Shown here: positions 44,325 through 53,928 of the stretch, piece by piece
How the letters are laid out: each line of letters opens with the position of its first letter
Numbering within the stretch: position 1 is the first letter of the stretch
Assembly (NCBI RefSeq): GCF_011089875.1
Contig: NZ_JAANAS010000039.1
Span: 62,001-126,000, forward strand
DNA length: 64,000 nucleotides
Direction of reading: 5' to 3'
From: Psychroflexus maritimus
Lineage (GTDB): Bacteria; Bacteroidota; Bacteroidia; Flavobacteriales; Flavobacteriaceae
Made by a program: the position numbers and the translations under genes
Notes under the pieces: generated by a model
The model's input: only the letters and a program-made list of their open reading frames with translations
Database searches by the model: none
Told to the model about the DNA's origin: nothing

Positions 44325-45284
44325 ATGACTATTGATGTACTTATTATTGGAGGTGGTCCTATTGGAATTGCTTGTGCCTTAGAAGCCAAAAACAAAGGAC
44401 TTTCTTATGTAGTTATTGAGAAAGGTACCTTGGTGAATTCACTCTATAATTACCCAAATAATATGACGTTTTTTTCAACTTCAGAGAAATTGGAAATTAA
44501 CGGAATACCGTTTATAAGCAAAAATCCGAAACCAACAAAACAAGAAGCCTTAGAGTATTACAGGAGAATAGTTACATCTAATCAATTACAAATTCATCTT
44601 TTTGAAGAAGTAGAATCGGTGATGAACAAAAATGATGGAATTAAACGCGTAAAGACTTCAAAAACTGAATACCAAACTAAAAATTTAGTTGTTTCAACTG
44701 GCTTTTACGATTTACCTAACTTACTCAATGTTCCTGGTGAAGAATTACCAAAAGTGAAACATTATTACAATGATCCTCATTTTTATGCGCTGCAAAAAGT
44801 AGTAGTTGTTGGGGCCAGTAACTCGGCTGTTGATGCTGCACTAGAGATTTGGCGAAAAGGAGCTGAAGTTAGTATGATTATTCGAGGAAAAGAAATTGGT
44901 GAACGAGTTAAATATTGGGTTAGACCAGATGTAATTAATAGAATTGAAGAGGGAAGTATTAAAGCTTATTTCAATTCAAAAATAAAAGAAATTAGGCCTA
45001 ATCATGTTGTTATTAATTCTGAATATGATCAAGAAAAAAAACTTGAAAACGATTATGTCTTAGCTTTGACAGGTTATCAACCAAACTTTGATTTCATTAG
45101 AAAATTGGGAGTTAAATATAGCGATGAAGACAAGAAGATTCCATTATACCACCCACAAACTATGCAAACAAATGTGAAAGGAATTTATCTAGCAGGGGTA
45201 ATTTGCGGAGGTATGGAAACCCATAAATGGTTTATTGAAAATTCTAGAATTCACGCTAAGATGATTATGGAGGATATTGCCTAA
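44325..45284 (+). CDS. ypdA: YpdA-family FAD/NAD(P) oxidoreductase, putative bacillithiol disulfide reductase
   Basis: The 319-residue flavoprotein has the FAD motif IIGGGPIGIACALEA (7-21) and the NADPH motif VVGASNSAVDAALE (about 162-175), plus SLYNYPNNMTFFSTSEKLEI, which is characteristic of YpdA. In Firmicutes YpdA reduces bacillithiol disulfide. Many Bacteroidota also make bacillithiol, so the same role is likely, but the bsh genes are not in this window. It lacks the CxxC redox pair of thioredoxin reductases, as expected. It follows rpe with a 1-bp gap. Confidence 0.9.
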   Translation: MTIDVLIIGGGPIGIACALEAKNKGLSYVVIEKGTLVNSLYNYPNNMTFFSTSEKLEINGIPFISKNPKPTKQEALEYYRRIVTSNQLQIHLFEEVESVMNKNDGIKRVKTSKTEYQTKNLVVSTGFYDLPNLLNVPGEELPKVKHYYNDPHFYALQKVVVVGASNSAVDAALEIWRKGAEVSMIIRGKEIGERVKYWVRPDVINRIEEGSIKAYFNSKIKEIRPNHVVINSEYDQEKKLENDYVLALTGYQPNFDFIRKLGVKYSDEDKKIPLYHPQTMQTNVKGIYLAGVICGGMETHKWFIENSRIHAKMIMEDIA

Positions 45285-45310
45285 GCTATTCTGTGAACTG
45301 CTTCATATAC

Positions 45311-46090
45311 TTAGCCTAAATCTTCTTTGATCTTGATTATTAAGTCATTAGCATCTTCAAAAATATTAAACTCACCATTTTTAATATAAGATATTTTTCC
45401 GTTTTCTTCGCTTACCACTAAGGCTATAGCATCAGTTTTTTCTGTAATGCCAATTGCTGCTCTATGACGAAGACCAAAGCGCAATGGAATATTTCTTTCA
45501 TTGCTAACAGGTAAAATTACACGAGTAGCTGTAATTTTATTCTCTTCAATAATGACTGCTCCATCGTGAAGTGTTGAATTCTTAAAAAAAATAGATTCTA
45601 AAATAGGTCGATTAACTTCAATATTCATTTGATCTCCTGTATTTTTTACAAAATCTAAACTATTATTTCTTTTAATTACGATTAAGGCTCCTGTGTTTGA
45701 TTTTCCCATTTTATCACAAGCATTAACAATAGATTCTAAATAACTCAATTCAAAACTAGGGGTAGAACTGAGATTAAATTTTTTAAAAATAGAGCTATTT
45801 CTTGCTAATTTTGTAGATCCAATTAATAACAAAAACTTTCTTATTTCTTGTTGAAAAACAACTATTAAGGCAAACATTCCTACACCAATAAATTGACCTA
45901 GAACATTGCTTAGCATTTCCATCTGCAGCAACTGGGTGAGTTTCCAAATAAGGTAGATTAATACAATTCCAATAAAAATATTAATCGCTACAGTTCCTTT
46001 AACTAAACGATAAATATAATAAAGCAAAATAGCTACTAGAAGAATATCTAGCAAATCGAAAAAATTAAACTCTATAAAACCTATTTCCAT
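45311..46090 (-). CDS. cdaA: Diadenylate cyclase (CdaA type)
   Basis: This protein makes cyclic di-AMP from two ATP. The 259 residues have three N-terminal membrane helices (about 10-30, 34-52 and 64-82), a short coiled segment, and a DAC domain with the catalytic Asp176-Gly-Ala in TLHDGAVII and the RHR motif 208-210 (LRHRAAIGIT). It is downstream of folP (59-bp gap), an order I recall in other flavobacteria. A PgpH-type hydrolase for the same nucleotide lies 3.6 kb away on the same strand. No GlmM or CdaR regulator gene is next to it. Confidence 0.95.
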   Translation of the reverse strand: MEIGFIEFNFFDLLDILLVAILLYYIYRLVKGTVAINIFIGIVLIYLIWKLTQLLQMEMLSNVLGQFIGVGMFALIVVFQQEIRKFLLLIGSTKLARNSSIFKKFNLSSTPSFELSYLESIVNACDKMGKSNTGALIVIKRNNSLDFVKNTGDQMNIEVNRPILESIFFKNSTLHDGAVIIEENKITATRVILPVSNERNIPLRFGLRHRAAIGITEKTDAIALVVSEENGKISYIKNGEFNIFEDANDLIIKIKEDLG

Positions 46091-46149
46091 AAATTAAAAG
46101 TATGTTTTTTTAAATGAATTTAAAAACTTAAAGCTAAGGAAGTCAAGAT

Positions 46150-46986
46150 TTATTTTTTGTTAGAAAAAGTTAGCGAACATAATTCAATAACTTCTTTTGC
46201 TTCTTTAACATCGTGAACACGTAAAATAGAGGCTCCTTTTAGGATAGCTATTGTATTTAAAACACTTGTTCCATTAAGTGCTTCGGAAGGTGTTATGCCA
46301 AGGTTTCTGTATATCATAGATTTTCTTGAAAGTCCTACTAACAAGGGAACTTCAAAATTTTTAAACAAGTTTAATGAGTGTAAAATTTCAAAATTTTGGT
46401 GGCTATTTTTAGCAAAACCAAAACCCGGGTCGAGTATAATATCGGCAATACCAAGGGCTCTTGCTTTTTTAATTTGTGATGAAAAATAATAATTAATAGT
46501 ATTGATTATATTTTCATAGGAATTTAACTCCTGCATGTTTTGCGGCGTACCAAGCATGTGCATCATTACATAAGGTACTTTATATTTAGCCACTGTAGCC
46601 ATCATTTGGTCATCAAGTTTACCAGCCGAAATATCGTTGATTAATGCTGCTCCAAGATTTAAGGCTTCTTCGGCTACCGATGATCTAAATGTATCAATAG
46701 AGTAGGGGGTTTGCGGAAATTCTTTTACTAATTCTTCTAAAATGGGTAAAAGCCTGGATTTTTCTGTGTTTTCATCAATGTTTTTTGCTCCTGGACGACT
46801 ACTATACGCGCCGAGATCAATAAAATCTACTCCTTCAGAAATCATTTTTTCTGCTTGAAGTAATACGCTTTTTGAGTCTTTATATCTTCCTCCGTCGTAA
46901 AACGAATCGGGTGTAATATTTAAAACTCCCATTATTTTGGGAGTTTTAAAATTGATGAGTTGACCTTTGCAGTTAATATGCATCAT
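46150..46986 (-). CDS. folP: Dihydropteroate synthase
   Basis: FolP joins p-aminobenzoate to the pterin pyrophosphate in folate synthesis and is the sulfonamide target. The 278-residue TIM barrel has IMGVLNITPDSFYDGG (18-33), DLGAYSSRPGA, SIDTFR, LINDIS, VMMHMLGTPQNM, DPGFGFAKN and GLSRKSM. The start may be either Met of the MM pair. It follows glutathione peroxidase with a 4-bp gap and precedes the diadenylate cyclase. Confidence 0.97.
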   Translation of the reverse strand: MMHINCKGQLINFKTPKIMGVLNITPDSFYDGGRYKDSKSVLLQAEKMISEGVDFIDLGAYSSRPGAKNIDENTEKSRLLPILEELVKEFPQTPYSIDTFRSSVAEEALNLGAALINDISAGKLDDQMMATVAKYKVPYVMMHMLGTPQNMQELNSYENIINTINYYFSSQIKKARALGIADIILDPGFGFAKNSHQNFEILHSLNLFKNFEVPLLVGLSRKSMIYRNLGITPSEALNGTSVLNTIAILKGASILRVHDVKEAKEVIELCSLTFSNKK

Positions 46987-46990
46987 TGAA

Positions 46991-47545
46991 TTAAGAATTA
47001 ATCCAGTTAAGTATTTCTTGATCCTGAGGGTTTGTTTTTGGTGAAATGACTTTTTCTAACTTCCCTTCTTTATTAATAAGGTATTTTTGAAAATTCCACT
47101 CTACTTTTGAATCTTCTAGTCCGTTTTTCTCTTTTTGAGTAAGGAATTGATAAACTTCATGTTGGTTGTTTCCTTTAACAGAAATTTTGCTCATCATAGG
47201 GAAACTTACACCGTAATTTTTTTCACAGAAATCTGCAATCTCTTCATCAGAACCAGGTTCTTGACCCATAAAATTATTAGCGGGAAATCCTATAATCACA
47301 AAATCCTTAGACTTGTTAGCTTCGTAAAGTGCTTGAAGGTCTTTGTATTGCGGTGTCAACCCGCATTTAGAAGCAGTATTGACAACCATCACTTTTTTAC
47401 CTTTTAGGCTTGATAAGTCGAAACTTTCTCCTTCTATGGTAGTAACCGTAAATTGATGAATTGAATTATCCATTTGTTTGTTGTTTTGTGCATTTGCTTG
47501 AACGAAAGTAAGAACAAGCAGCAGGGTTGATAAAATAAATTTCAT
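46991..47545 (-). CDS. Glutathione peroxidase-family thiol peroxidase, exported
   Basis: The protein has 184 residues with a signal peptide (about 1-19, LVLTFVQANA-Q). It has a Cys-type GPx active site: Cys61 (NTASKCGLTPQY), Gln95 (PANNFMGQEP) and Trp150 (VEWNFQKY). A second Cys at 107 (ADFCEKNYG) is the likely resolving residue, so it probably uses thioredoxin rather than glutathione. It acts in the periplasm. A TAnnTTTG box lies 10 nt upstream (47563-47556). Confidence 0.93.
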   Translation of the reverse strand: MKFILSTLLLVLTFVQANAQNNKQMDNSIHQFTVTTIEGESFDLSSLKGKKVMVVNTASKCGLTPQYKDLQALYEANKSKDFVIIGFPANNFMGQEPGSDEEIADFCEKNYGVSFPMMSKISVKGNNQHEVYQFLTQKEKNGLEDSKVEWNFQKYLINKEGKLEKVISPKTNPQDQEILNWINS

Positions 47546-47648
47546 TTTTTTATTTCAAAAGTAAATAAGTAATTGATAAAATTAGCTAGCTTATGAATAT
47601 TTTATAGTTTAAGCTCCAACATTCAAGTTAGTTTAAAACTTAACGAAT

Positions 47649-47688
47649 AAAAAAAAGTAAAGTCCTTACCAGGCGGCAAGGACTTTAC
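47649..47688 (-). terminator. Rho-independent terminator downstream of ychF
   Basis: The 11-bp arms GTAAAGTCCTT and AAGGACTTTAC enclose a GC-rich 10-nt loop, followed by eight T on the minus strand. It lies about 95 nt past the ychF stop. Confidence 0.85.
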
Positions 47689-47783
47689 AAACTAACCAAT
47701 CTATTATGAAAAACTTCATCCACTGCAAATATAAAACAGAATTTAGTTTCTGCAAATAAATTTGAGTTTTTTTTTAAAAAAAA

Positions 47784-48878
47784 TTATACGTTGAATCTAA
47801 AGTTCATCACATCACCATCTTCTACGATGTATTCTTTTCCTTCAACATTAAGTTTCCCTGCTTCTTTTACTTTTGCTTCGCTTCCAAATTCTACAAAATC
47901 ATTGTATTTAATTACTTCTGCACGAATAAAGCCTTTTTCAAAGTCGGTATGAATAACTCCTGCAGCTTGTGGTGCAGTAGCTCCAATAGGAATTGTCCAC
48001 GCTCTAACCTCTTTTTCACCAGCAGTAAAGTAAGTTTGTAAGTTTAAAAGTGCATAAGCAGATCTGATTAATTTAGCAACACCGGCTTCTTCAAGTCCTA
48101 AATCTTCTAAGAACATTTTACGTTCTTCAAAGTCTTCTAATTCAGCTATATCAGCTTCAACGCCAACGGCAAGCGTAAGCACTTTTGCCCCTTCATCTTT
48201 TACTGCTTCTTGAACAAGTTTAACATATTCATTACCTTTCACTGCAGCATCTTCATCAACATTACAAACGTACATCACAGGTTTATCTGTAATAAACTGT
48301 AAAGGTTTTACAAAAGTCTTTCTGTCGTCTTCATCTAGCTCAACTGCTCTAACAGAAACGCCACTTTCTAATCCGTCTTTTACTTTTTGTAGGGTAGCCA
48401 ATTCTTTCTGCGCTTCTTTGTTCCCAGTTTTAGCCGCTCTTTTTACTTTTTCAAGCTTTTTCTCAACGGTTTCAAGATCTTTAAGCTGTAATTCAATATC
48501 AATTGTTTCTTTATCCCTAATAGGATTGACTTTGCCGTCAACGTGCACAATATTGTCATTGTCAAAACAACGTAAAACATGTAAAATAGCATCTGTTTCT
48601 CTGATATTTCCTAGGAATTGATTTCCTAATCCTTCTCCTTTACTAGCTCCTTTAACTAAACCAGCAATATCTACTATTTCTACAGTAGCTGGCAAAACCT
48701 GTTGAGGGTTAACCAACGACTCGAGCTTTAGTAAACGTGGATCAGGTACGTTAATAACGCCCACATTTGGTTCTATGGTGCAAAAAGGGAAGTTTGCACT
48801 TTGTGCTTTTGCATTAGATAGCGAATTAAATAAGGTGGATTTTCCTACGTTGGGTAAACCTACAATTCCTGCTTTCAT
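47784..48878 (-). CDS. ychF: Redox-regulated ATPase YchF (Obg-family GTPase fold)
   Basis: The 364-residue protein has the G1 motif [12 protein letters not shown] (7-18), switch and G3 region [20 protein letters not shown], a coiled-coil insert (about 130-170, Lys/Glu-rich), and the C-terminal TGS domain (about 280-364, [29 protein letters not shown]). The G4 motif deviates from NKxD (CNVDED), which is why YchF prefers ATP. It binds ribosomes and responds to oxidative stress in other bacteria. It is monocistronic with a promoter-like CAAATGTA (TACATTTG on the minus strand) 21 nt upstream. Confidence 0.97.
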   Translation of the reverse strand: MKAGIVGLPNVGKSTLFNSLSNAKAQSANFPFCTIEPNVGVINVPDPRLLKLESLVNPQQVLPATVEIVDIAGLVKGASKGEGLGNQFLGNIRETDAILHVLRCFDNDNIVHVDGKVNPIRDKETIDIELQLKDLETVEKKLEKVKRAAKTGNKEAQKELATLQKVKDGLESGVSVRAVELDEDDRKTFVKPLQFITDKPVMYVCNVDEDAAVKGNEYVKLVQEAVKDEGAKVLTLAVGVEADIAELEDFEERKMFLEDLGLEEAGVAKLIRSAYALLNLQTYFTAGEKEVRAWTIPIGATAPQAAGVIHTDFEKGFIRAEVIKYNDFVEFGSEAKVKEAGKLNVEGKEYIVEDGDVMNFRFNV

Positions 48879-48963
48879 GGATTATAATTTTTAAGAGCGC
48901 AAATGTACATTTTTTACAATGAACTTAGAATAGACTTTTATAAAATACGCCAAAAGTGAATAA

Positions 48964-49653
48964 TTATTTTTTTGTTCTACATTTTACTAAAGCTTTAATC
49001 ATTTCAAATTGTTCTTCAAGACTAAGGTTTGAATTATCAATAAGAACGGCATCTTCTGCTTTTTTAAGTGGAGAATGTGCTCGATTTGAATCAATTTCAT
49101 CGCGCTCAATTAAATTATCATACACCTCCTTGTAGGTAATTTCTTCCCCTTTAGTTTGTAATTCTTCAAACCTTCGCTGAGCTCTAGTTTTAGCACTTGC
49201 AGTCATGAATAGTTTTAATTCTGCTCCTGGAAATACAACGGTTCCAATGTCTCTTCCATCCATAACAATACCACCATATTTGCCCATTTCTTGTTGAATT
49301 TCAACAAGTTTGTGACGTACTTCTGGAAGTTGAGCAATAATACTAACATGCTGAGAAACTTGCATTTTCCTAATTTTGTTCTCTACATTAGTTGAATTCA
49401 AATGTATTTGAGATTCGTTAGTATTCGTATTTAGCTGAAAATCTATTTCCAATTGATTTAATTGAGCAACAAGCTTTTCCTTGTTTAGCTTTTGATTTTC
49501 AAATAACTTATTTTCTAAAGCAAAATAGGTAACTGCTCGGTACATAGCGCCAGTATCAACGTAAATAAAATGAAGTTTTTTAGCCAATTGCTTAGCTAGT
49601 GTGCTTTTTCCAGTAGAGGAGTGGCCGTCAACGGCAATGGTTATTTTGTTCAT
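48964..49653 (-). CDS. cmk: Cytidylate kinase
   Basis: Cmk phosphorylates CMP and dCMP to their diphosphates. The 229 residues show the P-loop GHSSTGKSTLAK (10-21), YVDTGAMYRAVTYFAL, DGRDIGTVVFPGAELKLFMTAS, RAQRRFEEL and the substrate loop RDEIDSNRAHSPL. It lies 3 bp after the PgpH gene on the same strand, so the two share a transcript. Confidence 0.97.
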   Translation of the reverse strand: MNKITIAVDGHSSTGKSTLAKQLAKKLHFIYVDTGAMYRAVTYFALENKLFENQKLNKEKLVAQLNQLEIDFQLNTNTNESQIHLNSTNVENKIRKMQVSQHVSIIAQLPEVRHKLVEIQQEMGKYGGIVMDGRDIGTVVFPGAELKLFMTASAKTRAQRRFEELQTKGEEITYKEVYDNLIERDEIDSNRAHSPLKKAEDAVLIDNSNLSLEEQFEMIKALVKCRTKK

Positions 49654-49656
49654 TGA

Positions 49657-51705
49657 TTAATCGGGATATTCTACACGTAAATGGTAGATGTTTTTTAATT
49701 TTTGTTTCAAAACTTTCTTGACGCTTTCAATTTCTCTAAACGTGATATTGGCATTAACAAATTGCTTTTCTTCAATTTGTTTATCAATGATTTTATCTAC
49801 AAAATTTTCTATGACTGAAGCGGTAGGCTCTTTAATACTTTTACTAGCCGCCTCAACAGAATCACTCATCATTAAAATAGCTGTTTCTTTACTGAAGGGT
49901 TTTGGTCCGGGATATTGAAAATCTTCAATTGAAACTTCGTTAGGTGTAAGTTTTTGTTGTTTTTTATAGAAGTAATAAACGCTTGTAGTTCCGTGGTGCG
50001 TGCGAATAAAATCAATGATTCGATCAGGGATTTTATTTTTTTTAGCCATTTCAATTCCTTTCATTCTATGCCCAATAATAATTTTTGCGCTTTCCTTTGG
50101 TGGTAAGTCATTATGAGGATTAACGGCTGTTGTTTGATTTTCTGTGAAGTAAAACGCATCATACATTTTTCCTATATCGTGATACAAAGCTCCCACGCGA
50201 ACTAACAGGCTATTTGCCCCGATTTCGTTGGCCGAAGCTTCTGCAAGATTAGCCACATTAAGCGAATGATGAAGTGTGCCCGGTGCTTTATCTGATAATT
50301 CTTTGAGCAGTTTATTGTTAGTGTCTGATAATTCTAGTAAAGAGAGGTCGGAAACTAAGCCAAAAATTTTCTCATAACTGTAAATAAGTGGTTGTACAAA
50401 AAGTAAGCCTATTCCGCTCAACACAAACAGCAATAAATTAAGCTGGTTGATTTCAAAAATACTGCCCTCTTGTATCATTGTAAAAGCAACGTAACTTACT
50501 AAATAAACCAGTGTAATTTGACCGACAGAAATAAATAAATTAGCTCTTTTGTATAACTCTGGAACACTTAATATAGTTACGATACCAGCTATAATTTGCA
50601 AAAACATATACTCGTAAGAATTGGGAACAATAAAACCGAGAATTAGCACAGTTATTACGTGGGTAAAAAGACCTAATCGCGCATCAAAAAAGGCCTTTAA
50701 TGTAATGGGTAAAATACAAATCGGAACTAAATAAATGTAGTTAGGATTGAGTTTTAAAACCAATAAGTTTAAAAAGAATATAACAAGAACATTAAAAAGG
50801 ATAAAAGTTAATTGTTTATTGTTGTCATAAATTGAAAATCGATATTGTTTGATAAACAAAAGCAGCATAAGAACAGCCATTGCCAAAAGTATAATTTGCC
50901 CTAAATTAACAATAATTTGATTCGCTTCTGAATGGTTAATTAAACTGTATTTTTCTTTTAATGAAACTAACAATTGATATTTTTCAGTATCTATAATTTG
51001 ACCTTGATCAATAATTAATTCGCCTTGTTTAACTAAACCTTTTGAAGGCGATATTCTGGATATTTCTTGATCAAGTAAAGTTTTATTTTCTGATTTATTG
51101 TAACTTACATTTGCTTTTAAAAAGTCTTCAAAAAAAGAAATGATGTAGGATACATCTGTTTCTAAATTAGTTGCCCTAAAGTTGGATTCTATTTCGTCTA
51201 AGGCTTTTTCAATAGGTTGTATTTGCTCAAAGGAAACTTCTTGAATAAGGTTTTCTTTTTTTAGGTAAATAATTTCATTAGCATAAGGTTTTCGTTTTTC
51301 ATTTCTTACCCCAAATAGATAAACTGCTTGGGTCTGTTCTTTAATAAAGTCATTTAAAGCAACTTGATAATCTATACTTAACGAATCTTCAGAAAACGAA
51401 TTAAAAGCTTCAACTGAAGAATTAATTTTTTCTTGAGCTAATTCTTGATTGTAGTTATATACAGGTATATAATTACTCTTTATTTGATTTTCTTCTTCCT
51501 CAATTTCCTTGTCGGATTTAAGAACTGCAAAATCAAATGGAGCATATAAAGCTTTGTATTGCCATGATTTGTTTTTAATTATTTCATATTTAAATTGCTT
51601 ACCTTTTGGAAAAAAGTAAACCATTAAGCTTAAGGTAAATACAAATAGAAATAGTTTGTATAAAAAGGCTTGATTTTTAAATAAGAAATTTTGGATTTTA
51701 TCCAT
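49657..51705 (-). CDS. pgpH: 7TM-HD phosphodiesterase, PgpH family (c-di-AMP hydrolase)
   Basis: The protein has 682 residues. One N-terminal membrane helix (about 15-33) leads to an extracytoplasmic 7TMR-HDED domain (about 60-260, Glu and Gln-rich), then seven membrane helices (about 265-450). A cytoplasmic HD domain follows with HHSLNVANLAEAS (about 477-489), LYHDIGKM (HD pair about 505-506), IIGHRMKGIEMA and RTHHGTTSVYYFY. PgpH proteins linearise cyclic di-AMP. The start is preceded by an excellent promoter. With the diadenylate cyclase downstream, the window holds both ends of this signalling pathway. Confidence 0.95.
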   Translation of the reverse strand: MDKIQNFLFKNQAFLYKLFLFVFTLSLMVYFFPKGKQFKYEIIKNKSWQYKALYAPFDFAVLKSDKEIEEEENQIKSNYIPVYNYNQELAQEKINSSVEAFNSFSEDSLSIDYQVALNDFIKEQTQAVYLFGVRNEKRKPYANEIIYLKKENLIQEVSFEQIQPIEKALDEIESNFRATNLETDVSYIISFFEDFLKANVSYNKSENKTLLDQEISRISPSKGLVKQGELIIDQGQIIDTEKYQLLVSLKEKYSLINHSEANQIIVNLGQIILLAMAVLMLLLFIKQYRFSIYDNNKQLTFILFNVLVIFFLNLLVLKLNPNYIYLVPICILPITLKAFFDARLGLFTHVITVLILGFIVPNSYEYMFLQIIAGIVTILSVPELYKRANLFISVGQITLVYLVSYVAFTMIQEGSIFEINQLNLLLFVLSGIGLLFVQPLIYSYEKIFGLVSDLSLLELSDTNNKLLKELSDKAPGTLHHSLNVANLAEASANEIGANSLLVRVGALYHDIGKMYDAFYFTENQTTAVNPHNDLPPKESAKIIIGHRMKGIEMAKKNKIPDRIIDFIRTHHGTTSVYYFYKKQQKLTPNEVSIEDFQYPGPKPFSKETAILMMSDSVEAASKSIKEPTASVIENFVDKIIDKQIEEKQFVNANITFREIESVKKVLKQKLKNIYHLRVEYPD

Positions 51706-51724
51706 TTAGTCTTTTTATTTTAAG

Positions 51725-51755
51725 CAAATATAAAGATATATTAAGTGTAGTGCAA
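51725..51755 (-). promoter_or_regulatory. Promoter of the pgpH-cmk operon
   Basis: TTG (51755-51753), a 20-nt spacer and TATATTTG (51732-51725) on the minus strand match the consensus well. The ATG is 19 nt downstream. Confidence 0.7.
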
Positions 51756-51834
51756 CCGACTTGGCAATCAATGCATCATCTGGCATCAAATTAGTTCACT
51801 ATAAACTAGTTGGATTATAATTTAGTGTTTTTTG

Positions 51835-52569
51835 CTACTTTTCATTTTCCTCCTTATCCTTTACAACTTTTCCAAAAATACTAATATCATCATTCCATAG
51901 CTCTTTAAGTTCAAAGTAATCGATAGGAAAAGCTGGAGGCGCCAAATCTAAGATTGATTTCTGAGAGCTTCGCCTTAAGATGTCCTCAATCATAAAGTCT
52001 TCTTTGTTATTCCAAGGGTCGTAAGGTTCTTTCATTGAAATATCAAAAAAACTAGCTGTCGTGTTATACCAAAAGGCATTCCAGCCAGACCTTAAGTCTT
52101 TTACAATTTCAAAACTTGTATTTCCAGTTTGTCGATGCAAAAGTTTCATTAAAATTTGCCCTTCAGTTTTGGTTAATTTTTTTAACTCTTCTTTAAATTC
52201 ATCTTCAAGGTAAGATTGCACTAGTTTGGTGTATTTTTTACGTTTTCTTTTGCTTTGCATACGTTCTAAGCGTTCATGCAGACTATCTAATTTAGTTGCT
52301 GCTTGTGCGGCATAAGGCCAAACTTTTCTTGTTTTTCTTCGCAAAATCAAGTATTCTCTAAACTCTGATTGGTTGGTAAATTTTAATTTAGGAAGTACAA
52401 TAACATCATCAAGAATGATGCTTCCTTCAGTTAAAAATTCTTCGTCTGAAACAGATGCTTCTTTAAATTGGTTAGATTTTTTTGTTGAATCCTTAATAGC
52501 TAACTTTCGTTCTTGTGCATGAAGAACAAAAAAACATGAAAAAAACAATATGTATAAACCTAGTTTCAA
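51835..52569 (-). CDS. DUF4294 family exported protein
   Basis: The protein has 244 residues with a signal peptide (about 1-18, ending LHA-Q). It has the DUF4294 signature of Bacteroidota: DDVIVLPKLKF, YLILRRKTRKVWPYAAQAA, basic coiled segment RMQSKRKRKKYTKLVQSYLEDEF, and RQTGNTSFEIVKDLRSGWNAFWYNTTASFF. It also carries a Pro/Asp-rich end. The family is conserved, apparently periplasmic, and has no known function. It is divergent from the M42 peptidase with a consensus promoter in the shared 95-bp gap. Confidence 0.88.
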   Translation of the reverse strand: MKLGLYILFFSCFFVLHAQERKLAIKDSTKKSNQFKEASVSDEEFLTEGSIILDDVIVLPKLKFTNQSEFREYLILRRKTRKVWPYAAQAATKLDSLHERLERMQSKRKRKKYTKLVQSYLEDEFKEELKKLTKTEGQILMKLLHRQTGNTSFEIVKDLRSGWNAFWYNTTASFFDISMKEPYDPWNNKEDFMIEDILRRSSQKSILDLAPPAFPIDYFELKELWNDDISIFGKVVKDKEENEK

Positions 52570-52588
52570 TGTAATTTAAATTATAAGT

Positions 52589-52617
52589 CAAAATTAGCTA
52601 ATTGTAAACGATTACAA
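52589..52617 (-). promoter_or_regulatory. Promoter of the DUF4294 gene
   Basis: The minus strand has TTG (52617-52615), an 18-nt spacer and TAATTTTG (52596-52589), a full consensus match, 19 nt before the start. Confidence 0.65.
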
Positions 52618-52664
52618 TTTGAAAATCTTATTAAATTCGCATTTCTAATTTTAAAATTTATACT

Positions 52665-53738
52665 ATGCTTACTGAAAATTCACTATCATTTCTAAGAAAA
52701 TACCTTAATAATGCATCGCCAACTGGATACGAGTGGGAAGGTCAAAAAATATGGATGGATTATTTGAAGCCTTATGTAGATGATTTTATAACTGATACTT
52801 ATGGTACTGCGGTGGGCGTTATTAATCCTGAAGCAAAATATAAAGTTGTTATAGAAGGCCATTCTGATGAAATTTCTTGGTATGTAAATTTTATTTCTGA
52901 AGAAGGTCAAATTTACGTGATTAGAAACGGCGGAAGTGACCACATGATAGCCCCTTCAAAACGCGTAAATATACATACAAAAAATGGCGTTGTACCAGGA
53001 GTATTTGGATGGCCAGCAATACATACGCGAAATAAATCTAAGGAAGAAACTCCTAAAATTGAAAACATATCGATTGATGTAGGTTGTACTTCACGTGAGG
53101 AAGTGGAAGCTCTAGGAGTTCATGTTGGCTGTGTAATTACTTATCCTGACGAATTTTTTATTTTAAATAAAGATAAATTTGTTTGCCGTGGTTTAGATAA
53201 CCGAATGGGGGGTTTTATGATTGCTGAAGTTGCTCGTCTTCTTAAGGAAAATAATGCAAATTTACCTTTTGGTCTATACATTACCAACTCGGTACAAGAG
53301 GAAATTGGTTTGCGAGGTGCTGAAATGATTACCCAACGTATTCAACCTAATGTGGCTATAGTAACAGATGTTTGTCACGATACAACTACGCCCATGATTG
53401 ATCAGAAAAAAGAAGGCTTAACTAAAATAGGTGCAGGCCCTGTAATTTCGTACGCTCCAGCTGTTCAAAATAGATTACGCGATCAAATTATAGCTACCGC
53501 AGAAACCAATAAAATTCCTTTTCAGCGATTGGCTGCAAGTAGAATGACGGGAACCGATACAGATGCTTTTGCATACAGCAATGGAGGAGTAGCTTCAGCA
53601 TTAATTTCATTACCTTTACGATACATGCATACAACTGTTGAAATGGTTCATCAAAACGATGTTGAAAATGTAATTAAATTGATTTACAATTCCTTGTTAA
53701 GTATAAAAGAAGGTGATACTTTTAGTTATTTTGAATAG
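52665..53738 (+). CDS. M42-family metal-dependent aminopeptidase
   Basis: The 357-residue protein has the M42 (TET-like) set of metal ligands: His and Asp in EGHSDEISW (about 64-72), Asp in RGLDNRMGG, the catalytic Glu pair in VQEEIGLRGA, Asp in VTDVCHD and His in YMHTTVEMVH near the C-terminus. Such enzymes remove N-terminal residues from peptides in large self-compartmentalised shells; some are misannotated as endoglucanases. It has no signal peptide and is cytoplasmic. A terminator follows about 60 bp downstream. Confidence 0.95.
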   Translation: MLTENSLSFLRKYLNNASPTGYEWEGQKIWMDYLKPYVDDFITDTYGTAVGVINPEAKYKVVIEGHSDEISWYVNFISEEGQIYVIRNGGSDHMIAPSKRVNIHTKNGVVPGVFGWPAIHTRNKSKEETPKIENISIDVGCTSREEVEALGVHVGCVITYPDEFFILNKDKFVCRGLDNRMGGFMIAEVARLLKENNANLPFGLYITNSVQEEIGLRGAEMITQRIQPNVAIVTDVCHDTTTPMIDQKKEGLTKIGAGPVISYAPAVQNRLRDQIIATAETNKIPFQRLAASRMTGTDTDAFAYSNGGVASALISLPLRYMHTTVEMVHQNDVENVIKLIYNSLLSIKEGDTFSYFE

Positions 53739-53795
53739 ATTGTCATTTGGAATTAGCGCAATACAATGCCTTTTCCCTTTTTAGTTTACAAAATC

Positions 53796-53831
53796 AAAAA
53801 ACCTTGTAAAACATTATTTACAAGGTTTTTT
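53796..53831 (+). terminator. Terminator of the M42 peptidase gene
   Basis: The 15-bp arms AAAAAACCTTGTAAA and TTTACAAGGTTTTTT enclose a 6-nt loop. The A-run on one side and T-run on the other make it potentially bidirectional, serving the convergent SulP gene too. Confidence 0.85.
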
Positions 53832-53928
53832 AAATCTTGAATATTCAATTTTAAAAGACCATTTAAAAGTGTTTAGCCTAGAGAATAATCAAACTCAGTA
53901 TTCATGGTATTGATTATTTCATACCAAT

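Noticed and set aside
47689-47783. Short conserved-looking segment downstream of ychF as a possible small gene
   Set aside because: The plus-strand ATG at 47706 gives only a short open stretch, and the segment is better explained as the untranslated 3' end of ychF before its terminator.
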